Below, one piece after another: positions 50,477 to 57,713 of a DNA stretch of 64,000 bases. Location: positions 2,170,001 to 2,234,000 of the forward strand of contig OY970235.1 of assembly GCA_963714145.1 (NCBI GenBank), written 5' to 3'. Position 1 is the first letter of the stretch. Every line of letters starts with the position of its first letter. Under the pieces are notes generated by a model. The model did not search any database, was not told where the DNA came from, and saw only the letters and a program-made list of their open reading frames with translations. The DNA comes from JBBWZH01 sp035544115 (GTDB lineage Bacteria; Actinomycetota; Actinomycetes; Mycobacteriales; CADCTP01). A program made the position numbers and the translations under genes.

Positions 50477-51496
50477 TCAGGCGGGCGGGTGCCAGCCGAG
50501 TTGTGGGCCGAGGGTGGTGGTCATGTCGGTGAGGATCTGGACGTAGTCGGCGTGCTCGAAGGTGAACGGCAGCGCGAAGGCGACCTCGTCGACCTGCTGG
50601 AACGCCGGGTGGGAGTGCAGCCGGTCGGCGAGTTCGGCGGAGGTGCCGACGAGGTCCGGTGCGAACATCAGCCGGGCCGGCCCCTGCGGCGTGGCGGTGC
50701 GCGGTGTGCGCGTTGCCGCGTACTGCTGGTATTTCGCGCGTTGCTCGGCTGTGGCGGTGTCGGTGGGGATGACGACGAGGCCCTGGCTGACCCGGGCGCG
50801 GTCGCCGTCGGGGTGGTGGGCCCGGAACGTCTGGATGTGGGCGAGCTGGATCTGCCCGAAGTCCTCGGATTCCTCGGCCTTCACGACGCTGCTGGTGAGC
50901 AGGTTCATCCCGTTCTCGCCGGCCCACCGGGCCGACCGCAGGCTGGCGGCGCCGTACCAGATCCGGCGGCCGAGCCCGGGGGAGTGCGGCTGGACCCGGT
51001 CGGAGAACACCTCGAAGCCGTCGAGGCCGCTGAAGCCGGTGGCCGGCTCGCCACGGACGAAGTCCAGCAGGCGGCGGACCCGGGTGTAGCTGAAGTCCTC
51101 CGCGTCGCCGGTGTCGGGGTAGAGCGCCGGCCGCACCTGCTCGTAGCGCAGCGGCGGGCCGACGCTGACGCCGGGGTTGAGGCGGCCGCCGGACAGGACG
51201 TCCACCGTGGCCAGGTCCTCGGCCAGCCGCAGCGGGTTCTCCCAGCCCAGCGGGATGACCGCAGTGCCCAACTCGATGCGGCCGGTGCGCTGGGAGGCCG
51301 CCGCCAGCACGGCGACCGGGGAGGAGATGCCGTACTGCAGGTGCCGGTGCCGGACCCAGGCGCTGTCGAAGCCCAGCCGCTCGCCCAGTTCGATGATCTC
51401 CAACGTCGACTCGTGGCCGCGGCGGGGATCGGCCTCGTCGAACAGCCCGATGGTCAGGAAGCCCAGCTTCCGCAGCGGTCGCGAGGTCACCGGCAC
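50477..51496 (-). CDS. LLM-class flavin-dependent oxidoreductase
   Basis: 339 residues with the luciferase-like TIM-barrel signatures: LGFLTIGLFDEADPRRGHES, FDSAWVRHRHLQYGISSPVA, GRIELGTAVIPLGWENPLRLAEDLATVDVLSGGRL, and a C-terminal LVGTSAELADRLHSH. It uses FMN or F420; a LLM monooxygenase or dehydrogenase role cannot be refined further. The GTG at 51496 follows GGAAGGG. It is separated by 104 bases from the kinase-fold gene upstream. Confidence 0.88.
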   Translation of the reverse strand: MPVTSRPLRKLGFLTIGLFDEADPRRGHESTLEIIELGERLGFDSAWVRHRHLQYGISSPVAVLAAASQRTGRIELGTAVIPLGWENPLRLAEDLATVDVLSGGRLNPGVSVGPPLRYEQVRPALYPDTGDAEDFSYTRVRRLLDFVRGEPATGFSGLDGFEVFSDRVQPHSPGLGRRIWYGAASLRSARWAGENGMNLLTSSVVKAEESEDFGQIQLAHIQTFRAHHPDGDRARVSQGLVVIPTDTATAEQRAKYQQYAATRTPRTATPQGPARLMFAPDLVGTSAELADRLHSHPAFQQVDEVAFALPFTFEHADYVQILTDMTTTLGPQLGWHPPA

Positions 51497-51599
51497 GCCC
51501 TTCCACTTTTCGGTGCCGCCCAGCCTGCCATCGCCGGTCGGCCGGCACCTCTCGGCGGTCCGGGCCGGGCCGAACTGGGCGGGCGGTGCTCAGCGGTGC

Positions 51600-52670
51600 T
51601 CAGTCGTGCGCGGCGGCCGAGGCGGCCAGTTCCCGGGCCAGCTCGGCGGCCGGGAACGGCGTGCGCCTGCTCGTGCCGCGCAGGCGGCTGCGGAAGTCGT
51701 ACATGACGAGGGCCGGCCGGGCATGCCGGTCCAAGATCGCGGCGATCTCGGGCCGGACGCCGGCCGGCCGGCCGCCCCCGATCCATTCGCGCACGAACGT
51801 TCCGGGTTCGGTCTCGCCCCGTACGCCGTTGAGCAGGTGATAGTGCAGCAGGTGGCTGGCGGTGTAGCAGTGGTCGTAGGCGAGGTGGTTGGAATGGAAC
51901 TCGGCCTCGTCCGCGGAGAGCTCGAAGCCGCTGCTCAGGGCGAGGCCGAAGTCGGCGAAGTAGAGCAGCCGGCCGTCGGTGAGCGTATTGGCGAAGTGGG
52001 CGTCGAAGTGGACGAACCCGTGCGAGCTCATGAACGCGGTCCCGTGCGCCAGGGCGTCCTCCACCCAGAGCCAGGGCGGGCTCGCCGACCCGGTGGCCTC
52101 GCGCTGACCGTTCAGCCAGGCGGCGAGCGTGTGCGGCACGTACTCCAGGAAGAGCACCAGGCTGGCCGAAGACCGGCCGATCGCCTCCAGCCGCGCGCGG
52201 ACCGCCGGCGAGCCCTCCCAGTGCGTGACGGCGCCGTCCAGGCCGCCGAACTCGTCGGTGAACCCCTCCGGGGCGGAGTCGGGCAGGACCCGCCAGTGGT
52301 ACATCAGCGGGAAACCCGGATAGTCGTTCCCGAGGACCCAGTTGGTGGTCATGATGTGCGCCGCCAGTTCCCGCCACGCCCCGAACCCGGCCGAACCCAC
52401 CCCGTACTGGTAGAACAGCGGCAGCCCGAAGATGTTCGCCGTCGACCGCGCGTGCTCCGGCCGCAACTCGACGTCCGTCAGCGGAACCCGTTTGACGAAG
52501 ACCCGGGTCCCGCCGACGTCCAGCTCCGCCGACCGGCCGCCGATGCCGGACCCGAGCGGGGCCGCCGCGGCTACCGCCGCGCCGAGTCGACGGTCGCTCA
52601 GCAGCGACAGCCGCGTGCTCACCGCCGCGTACTCAGCCAGCCGGCTGGCATGCAGTTCCGGGTCGTGCAC
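51600..52670 (-). CDS. Protein-kinase-fold protein, function unknown
   Basis: 356 residues with kinase hallmarks: a strand Lys in RVFVKRV (Lys60), the catalytic loop HFDAHFAN (221-228, Asp223 and Asn228) and FADFGLA (Asp240, metal binding). The glycine-rich loop is weak (LGSGIGGRSAEL). It could phosphorylate a small molecule or a protein. The GTG at 52670 has GAGGAG six bases upstream. Such orphan kinase-like genes occur widely in actinomycetes. Confidence 0.75.
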   Translation of the reverse strand: MHDPELHASRLAEYAAVSTRLSLLSDRRLGAAVAAAAPLGSGIGGRSAELDVGGTRVFVKRVPLTDVELRPEHARSTANIFGLPLFYQYGVGSAGFGAWRELAAHIMTTNWVLGNDYPGFPLMYHWRVLPDSAPEGFTDEFGGLDGAVTHWEGSPAVRARLEAIGRSSASLVLFLEYVPHTLAAWLNGQREATGSASPPWLWVEDALAHGTAFMSSHGFVHFDAHFANTLTDGRLLYFADFGLALSSGFELSADEAEFHSNHLAYDHCYTASHLLHYHLLNGVRGETEPGTFVREWIGGGRPAGVRPEIAAILDRHARPALVMYDFRSRLRGTSRRTPFPAAELARELAASAAAHD

Positions 52671-52848
52671 CGGCGGCTCCTCGATGTCCCGGCGGCGGCG
52701 GTCACCTGAACCCGATCGACCCTACCCGCCGGCGACCCACCGACCGCGTCCGCGGCACCGTGCGCCCGACCTGGCCCGGGCTGCCGGGCCGGGCCGGGCC
52801 GGGCCGGGCCGGCTTGTGCGCGGCCGCTGGGTGGTGTGGTGTCGGGGC

Positions 52849-53595
52849 ATGGGTAGCGAGGGTGCGGAGCGGCGACATCACCATGCGGGGCGGACGGCGG
52901 CGACGCAGGCGGCCTTCCTGCTGCCGTACCTGCGGTCGGGGATGACGCTGCTGGATCTGGGTTGCGGTCCCGGTTCGATCACGGTCGGGCTGCGCGATGC
53001 CGTCGCTCCGGGGCTGGCCGTCGGCCTGGATGCGCGTCCGCAGCCGCGGGCGGCGGTCCCGGTGGTCGGCGGCGACGTCACCCGGCTGCCGTTCGCGGCG
53101 GCGAGTTTCGATGCGATCTACGCCAGCGCGGTGCTTCAGCACCTGCGCGACCCGCTGGTGGCGCTCCGCGAGGCGCGGCGGGTGGCTCGCCCGGGTGCCG
53201 TGATCGGAGTCGTCGATGCCGACTGGGACGGCGAGTTGTGCCACCCGACCGACCCGCAGCAGCGCCGGTCGGTGCAGGTGCTGGCCGCGCTCAGGGCCGG
53301 TACCAGCCCGTACGTCGGTCGGCAGCTGCGGCAGCTGCTGCTCGAGGCCGGCTTCAGCCGCGCCGAAGGGTCCGCCCGGGCGGTCCACTACGGCTCCAGC
53401 GCACTGGTGCACGAGATCGGCACCATGACCGCCGGGCTGCTGCGCGACCCCGGCACGGTCCGGCGCGCGGTCACCGCCGGCCTGGCGACGGCGGCCGAAC
53501 TCGCCGACATGAGCGCCGCCTGGACCGCCTGGAGCACCCACCCCGGCGCGTTCCTCACCCGGTTCTGGTGCGAAGCGATCGCCTGGTCGGAGTGA
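52849..53595 (+). CDS. Class I SAM-dependent methyltransferase
   Basis: 248 residues: motif I LLDLGCGPGSITVGL (about 33-47), acidic residue in GLDARPQ, motif II GGDVTRLPFAAASFD and motif IV IYASAVLQHLRDP, then RVARPGAVIGVVD. This is a UbiE/Coq5-like small-molecule methylase. ATG 52849 is chosen where coding character begins; the ribosome site is weak (CGGGG). Confidence 0.87.
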   Translation: MGSEGAERRHHHAGRTAATQAAFLLPYLRSGMTLLDLGCGPGSITVGLRDAVAPGLAVGLDARPQPRAAVPVVGGDVTRLPFAAASFDAIYASAVLQHLRDPLVALREARRVARPGAVIGVVDADWDGELCHPTDPQQRRSVQVLAALRAGTSPYVGRQLRQLLLEAGFSRAEGSARAVHYGSSALVHEIGTMTAGLLRDPGTVRRAVTAGLATAAELADMSAAWTAWSTHPGAFLTRFWCEAIAWSE

Positions 53596-53611
53596 GTCGC
53601 CGGCCGGTCTG

Positions 53612-53645
53612 CCACTGTCCATAGTGGACTGAGTCCATTGTGGAG
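53612..53645. promoter_or_regulatory. Overlapping palindromes (CCACTGTCCATAGTGGAC) before leader peptide
   Basis: GTCCA-TAG-TGGAC (53617-53629) forms a 5-base inverted repeat within CCACT...AGTGG, and a second GTCCATTGTGGA-like copy starts near 53633. The pair lies between the methyltransferase stop and the leader peptide, so it could be an operator or a weak terminator. Confidence 0.4.
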
Positions 53646-53711
53646 GGTCGGGCCGGCCCGGTGACGGCGGACGGTAGAGACAGCGGGCGGATCCCGTTGT
53701 AGGGTTGCCGC

Positions 53712-53786
53712 ATGCGACGCGTGCGGTTGATCCGACGCATCTTCGTCGATCTCGCTCGTATCAACAGCGCTTTCTGTCGAGGCTGA
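53712..53786 (+). CDS. 24-residue leader peptide of a putative sulfur attenuator
   Basis: ATG 53712 to TGA 53786 encodes a peptide beginning MRRVRLIRRIFVDLARIN and ending SAFCRG. It matches the pattern of actinomycete regulatory leader peptides found before sulfur-metabolism genes (basic RR pair, VDL.R, then S-A-x-C near the end). Stalling at the Cys codon when cysteine is scarce would change folding of the downstream hairpins. The next gene, 214 bases on, is a sulfite-oxidase-family enzyme, which agrees. Too short to be found by length alone. Confidence 0.75.
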   Translation: MRRVRLIRRIFVDLARINSAFCRG

Positions 53787-53791
53787 CGTCG

Positions 53792-53833
53792 GCTGCCGGC
53801 CTGGCAGCGCTCCCCGCTCGGGCTTCAGCCCGA
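53792..53833 (+). promoter_or_regulatory. Two hairpins downstream of the leader peptide, candidate attenuator
   Basis: GCTGCC (53792-53797) pairs with GGCAGC (53803-53808), and TCGGGCT (53818-53824) pairs with AGCCCGA (53827-53833). They begin six bases after the leader stop codon and are well placed to be rearranged by a ribosome stalled on the leader. No T tract follows the second stem. Confidence 0.5.
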
Positions 53834-54000
53834 TCCTGTGCATCCGCACCGACCACCTGAACGTCCGCCGTGCCGCGGCCGGCGTCGATGGGTCGGCTGG
53901 CACCGCGATCACCCACCACAGCACGGCGACCGGGCGCGCTCGGACGAGCTGCCGACCCGGCCCGCCGCAGGACCCGGCACGCCGCAGGAGAGGGAGCCCG

Positions 54001-55278
54001 ATGACGTCGACGGCGGAGGAGCGGTACGACCGGCAGCGCGCCGCGCAGTGGATGGACGGGGCGGCGGTCGGGCGCGGACTGTCCCGCCGCGACCTGCTGC
54101 GGACCGCGGTGGCCGGCTCGGCCGCGCTCGGCCTGGCCGCCCTGCCGGGGGTCCGGTGGGCCGCCCGGGCGGACACCCCGCCGGCCGGTCCGATCCGCAA
54201 GCCGCTGCCGCCGGACCTGTTCACCGTGTTCGGCACCAATGCGGAGACGAAGTGGGAGGCGCTGCGGCGGGTCGGCTACCACGTGCCGACGGACCGGTTC
54301 TACGTGCGCAACCACACCAGCACGCCGCTGGTGGACCGGGACAGCTGGCGGCTGCGGCTGTTCGGCACCGGCCTGCGCGGCGCCCCGACCCGGGACGCGC
54401 CGGTCGAGCTGAACTTCGCCGACCTGGCCCGGCTGCCGGCCGAGACCTACTCGGCGTTCCTCGAATGCGCCGGCAACGGCCGCAGCTTCTTCACCACGCA
54501 GCAGGGCGGGACGGTCACCGGTACCGCTTGGAAGCTCGGCGCGGTCGGGGTGGCCCGCTGGCGCGGCGTGCGGCTGGGCACCGTGCTGCGCCGGGCCGGG
54601 CTGACCCGGGCGGCGGTGGACGTGCTGCCGGCCGGGCTGGACCCCAACTTCGTCTCCGGCGGGGTCGACCTCGGCCCGGTCCGCCGCCCGCTGCCGGTCG
54701 CCAAGGCGCTCGACGACGTGCTGCTGGCGTACGAGATGAACGGTGCGCCACTGCTGCCCGATCACGGCTTCCCGGTCCGGCTGGTGGTACCGAACTGGAT
54801 CGGGATCGCCTCGATCAAGTGGGTCGGCGAGATCGAAGTGTCCGACCAGCCGTTGTTCTCGCCCTGGAACACCCAGTTCTACCGGTACTTCGGCCCCGGC
54901 TTCCCGGCCGGGGGCAGCCCGCCGCTGACCCGGCAGGTGGTCAAGAGCGCGTTCGAGCTGCCGTTCCCGGCCGCCCTGCCGGCCGGCCGCACCATCCGAC
55001 TGACCGGCCGGTCCTGGTCCGGCAACGGGCGGATCGAGCGGGTGCGGGTCAGCACCGACGGCGGCACCACCTGGCGGCACCCGCGGATCCGGGTTGCCGG
55101 CGACGGCCGCGGCTGGACCCTGTGGGAGCTGCCCTGGCGGCCGCCGGGCCCCGGCGACTACGAACTGCTCGCCCGCGCCACCGACGCCACCGGCCGCAGC
55201 CAACCCGACCGGACTCCACCCAACGATCTCGGCTACCTCTTCGACGCCGTCGTCCGGCACCCCGTGACGGTGGCGTAG
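54001..55278 (+). CDS. Sulfite-oxidase-family molybdopterin enzyme, Tat-exported
   Basis: 425 residues: a Tat signal (SRRDLLRTAVAGSAALGL, 28-45), a molybdopterin domain (about 85-290) with the metal-ligand Cys156 in FLECAGNGR, and a C-terminal dimerisation domain (about 300-420; WSGNGRIERVRVSTDGG). It oxidises sulfite or a related substrate outside the membrane. GAGAGGGAG precedes the ATG. It has its own upstream leader peptide and hairpins, so it is probably regulated by sulfur status. Confidence 0.9.
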   Translation: MTSTAEERYDRQRAAQWMDGAAVGRGLSRRDLLRTAVAGSAALGLAALPGVRWAARADTPPAGPIRKPLPPDLFTVFGTNAETKWEALRRVGYHVPTDRFYVRNHTSTPLVDRDSWRLRLFGTGLRGAPTRDAPVELNFADLARLPAETYSAFLECAGNGRSFFTTQQGGTVTGTAWKLGAVGVARWRGVRLGTVLRRAGLTRAAVDVLPAGLDPNFVSGGVDLGPVRRPLPVAKALDDVLLAYEMNGAPLLPDHGFPVRLVVPNWIGIASIKWVGEIEVSDQPLFSPWNTQFYRYFGPGFPAGGSPPLTRQVVKSAFELPFPAALPAGRTIRLTGRSWSGNGRIERVRVSTDGGTTWRHPRIRVAGDGRGWTLWELPWRPPGPGDYELLARATDATGRSQPDRTPPNDLGYLFDAVVRHPVTVA

Positions 55279-55336
55279 CGGGGCGGCCCGCGCTCCCGGG
55301 GGCCTGGGCCCCGTCGGGCTGGGCCGCCGGGGGTTG

Positions 55337-56284
55337 TCAGGCCTGCGCCGCGCCAGCCTGGGCTGGGCCGGCGTGGGTTGGGCCGGCGTGGGTTGGGCCA
55401 GCCTGGGCTGGGCGGGCGTGGGCTGGGCCGGCGTGCAGGCTGGTGAGCAGCCGCAGCGCGGCCTCGTCCGGCGAGTCGGGGGCGGCCGAGTAGACCTGCA
55501 GGGCCTGGTCGCTGTTCGGCACCGCGAGCATCTCGTAGTCCAGCGCTATCCGGCCGACCAGCGGGTGGTCGAACTCCTTGCGCCCGGCGGTCTTCTCCCG
55601 CACGTCGTGCCGGGACCACAGGCTGCGGAACTCGGCGCTCTTGATCGACAGCTCGCCGACCAGCGTGCTGATCGACGGGTCGTCCGGGTGCCGGCCGGCC
55701 GCCGCGCGCAGGGCGGCCACGACGTCCCGCGCGTGCGTCGACCAGTGCGCGTACAGCTCGCGGATGCCCGGATCCAGGAACATCAGCAGCACCATGTTGC
55801 GCCGGCCGGCCGGAAGCAGCGCCGGGTCGATGATCAGCGCGCTGAAGCCGCGGTTCCAGGCCAGCAGGTCGAGCCGGCGGCCGTAGATCGCGGCCGGCGC
55901 CGGGTCGACCAGCTCCAGCAGCCGCCGGGTCACCGGCCGCACCCGCTCCACCCCGGGGGTCGACCGGCGCGGCTCCGGCGGTGTCCGGCCCAGCCGGAAC
56001 AGGTGGTCGCGCTCCGATGCCGCCAGCTGCAGCGCTCCGGCCAGCGCGTCCAGCACCGCGGCCGAGGGGCGCAGGTCGCGGCCCTGCTCCAGCCGGACGT
56101 AGTAGTCCACCGACACGCCGGCCAGCTGGGCCACCTCCTCCCGGCGCAGGCCCGGGGTGCGGCGCTGGCCGACGCTGGGCAGCCCCAGCTCGGCCGGGTC
56201 CAGCCGCTCCCGCCGGGCCCGCAGGAACGCGGCGAACTCGCGCCGGCCCGCCTCCCGCCGATCCTCGGCCGTCCCACCGTCCAT
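55337..56284 (-). CDS. XRE-family regulator with MmyB-like ligand domain and repeat tail
   Basis: 315 residues: an N-terminal helix-turn-helix (FLRARRERLDPAELGL, RTPGLRREEVAQLAGVSVDYYVRLEQGR, about 15-75) and a MmyB-like PAS domain (ERVRPVTRRLLELVDPAPAA, LLAWNRGFSALI, DPGIRELYAHWSTHARD). The last 25 residues are AGPTHAGP-type repeats from tandem DNA copies. ATG 56284 is chosen at the start of coding homology. Such regulators control stress or secondary-metabolism genes, often a neighbour; the divergent SMP-30-like gene is the nearest candidate. Confidence 0.87.
   Translation of the reverse strand: MDGGTAEDRREAGRREFAAFLRARRERLDPAELGLPSVGQRRTPGLRREEVAQLAGVSVDYYVRLEQGRDLRPSAAVLDALAGALQLAASERDHLFRLGRTPPEPRRSTPGVERVRPVTRRLLELVDPAPAAIYGRRLDLLAWNRGFSALIIDPALLPAGRRNMVLLMFLDPGIRELYAHWSTHARDVVAALRAAAGRHPDDPSISTLVGELSIKSAEFRSLWSRHDVREKTAGRKEFDHPLVGRIALDYEMLAVPNSDQALQVYSAAPDSPDEAALRLLTSLHAGPAHARPAQAGPTHAGPTHAGPAQAGAAQA
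55354..55440 (-). repeat. 15-base in-frame tandem repeats (AGPTH/AGPAQ tail)
   Basis: Six imperfect copies of a 15-base unit (GGGTTGGGCCGGCGT and variants on the plus strand) encode the C-terminal tail of the XRE regulator. Confidence 0.75.
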
Positions 56285-56429
56285 CGGCACATTCTGGCCG
56301 ACCCGGCCGCGGGCTGGCAGGACCGGCCAATCCCAGGATCCCCGTGTCCAGGACCGAGCCGCACTGCCTCGCCGGGACGCCGGCTGCCAGCGTGGATCAC
56401 GTCGAGCACCGACCTGAGAGGACTGTCCA

Positions 56430-57458
56430 ATGTCAACACTGCGGCGACTCATGGCGCCGGCGCTGGCCGCCGCCGCGCTGGCCGCGCTCACCGCCACCAC
56501 CGTCATCTCCGCCCCGGCCGGCGCGGCCGCCCGCCCGGCGGCCGCCACCCCGGCCCACCCCGCGCCGGCGCGGCAGCGGGAACCGGAACTGGTCGGCCAC
56601 GGCGGCACGCTCTACCCGGAAGGTGTGGCCTGGGATCCGACCCGGCGGGCGTTCCTGGTGGGTTCGGCCCGGCACGGAACCGTGTCGGTGCTGCGCCCGG
56701 ACGGGACCACCCGCACGCTGGTGCGCGACCCGGTGCTGGTGTCGAGCTTCGGTATCGCGGTCGACGCCCGGCGCGGCCGGCTGCTGGTCACCTTCGGCGA
56801 CATCGGGGTGGGCGAGAAGTCCGGCCCGGCCACCGCGCAGACGCAGTCCGGCCTGGGCATCTACGACCTGGCCAGTGGCCGGCTGCGGCAGCGGGTGGAT
56901 CTCAGCCTGGGCGCCGGCCCGCACGCGGCCAACGACGTGGCGGTCGATCCGCACGGCAACGCCTACGTCACCGACACCCTCGGCGGCGCGGTGTTCCGGA
57001 TCAGTCCGGCCGGGGCGGTCACGGCGGCCATCCGGGACCCGCGGTTCGCCACCAGCAGCTTCAGCGTCAACGGCATCGTCTGGCACCCGCACGGCTACCT
57101 GCTCACGGTGAAGTACGACACCGGCGAGCTGTTCAAGATCAGCGCCAGCGGCCGGGTCGACGCGGTGCGGTTGGCCGGGCCGCTGGTCGGCGGCGACGGC
57201 CTGGCGCTGCGCCCCGACGGCGCGCTGGTCTCGGTGACCAACGCGCTCGGCGGTGCCGGCGTCGACGCGGTCCGGGTGCTCCGCCCGGTCGGCGAGTGGC
57301 GCTCGGCCCGGGTCACCCGGCTGGTCAGCCCGTGGCCGGACAGCCGGCCGACCACGGTCGCACTGGTCGGGGGCAGCGCGTTCGTCCTCACCGGCCACCT
57401 GGACGCGCTGCTGGCCGGCGACACCGGCGTCGACACGTTCACCCTCCGCCGCCTCTGA
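56430..57458 (+). CDS. Secreted SMP-30/NHL-like beta-propeller protein
   Basis: 342 residues with a signal peptide (about 1-33: LMAPALAAAALAALTATTVI) and a six-bladed propeller: LYPEGVAWDPTRRAFLVGSA, SSFGIAVDARRGRLLVTFGD, AANDVAVDPHGNAYVTDT, SVNGIVWHPHGYLLTVKYD. Catalytic positions of SMP-30 lactonases (Glu, Asn, Asp) appear to be kept: PEGVAW, PHAANDVAVD and SVNGIVW. It could be a lactonase or a binding protein. GAGAGGA precedes the ATG. It is divergent from the XRE regulator. Confidence 0.8.
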   Translation: MSTLRRLMAPALAAAALAALTATTVISAPAGAAARPAAATPAHPAPARQREPELVGHGGTLYPEGVAWDPTRRAFLVGSARHGTVSVLRPDGTTRTLVRDPVLVSSFGIAVDARRGRLLVTFGDIGVGEKSGPATAQTQSGLGIYDLASGRLRQRVDLSLGAGPHAANDVAVDPHGNAYVTDTLGGAVFRISPAGAVTAAIRDPRFATSSFSVNGIVWHPHGYLLTVKYDTGELFKISASGRVDAVRLAGPLVGGDGLALRPDGALVSVTNALGGAGVDAVRVLRPVGEWRSARVTRLVSPWPDSRPTTVALVGGSAFVLTGHLDALLAGDTGVDTFTLRRL

Positions 57459-57464
57459 CCCCAG

Positions 57465-57625
57465 CCCGGCTGATCCAGCCCGGCTGAACCAACCCGACTG
57501 ATCAGCCCGACCGTTCAGCCTGACTGAACCGGCCCGGCTGATCCGGCCGCATGGCCGGTTCGGCCCGACCAATCCAGCCCGACCAATCCAGCCCGGCTGA
57601 TCCGGCCGCACGGCCGGTTCGGTTC
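57465..57625. repeat. Degenerate CCCGGCTGATCCAG repeats between two plus-strand genes
   Basis: About ten imperfect copies of a 14-17 base unit (GCCCGGCTGATCCAG, CCCGACCAATCCAG), with two longer GATCCGGCCGCATGGCCGGTTCGG-type copies. The 255-base gap has no gene. Local pairing through CGGCCG is possible. Confidence 0.7.
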
Positions 57626-57713
57626 CGGCGTCGTGGCCCGACCGGCTCCCATTGCCGGTCGGGCCACGGCGCGTACTTAACTGGGTCCCAGGTTCGCGGT
57701 CGACAGTGCGGGT

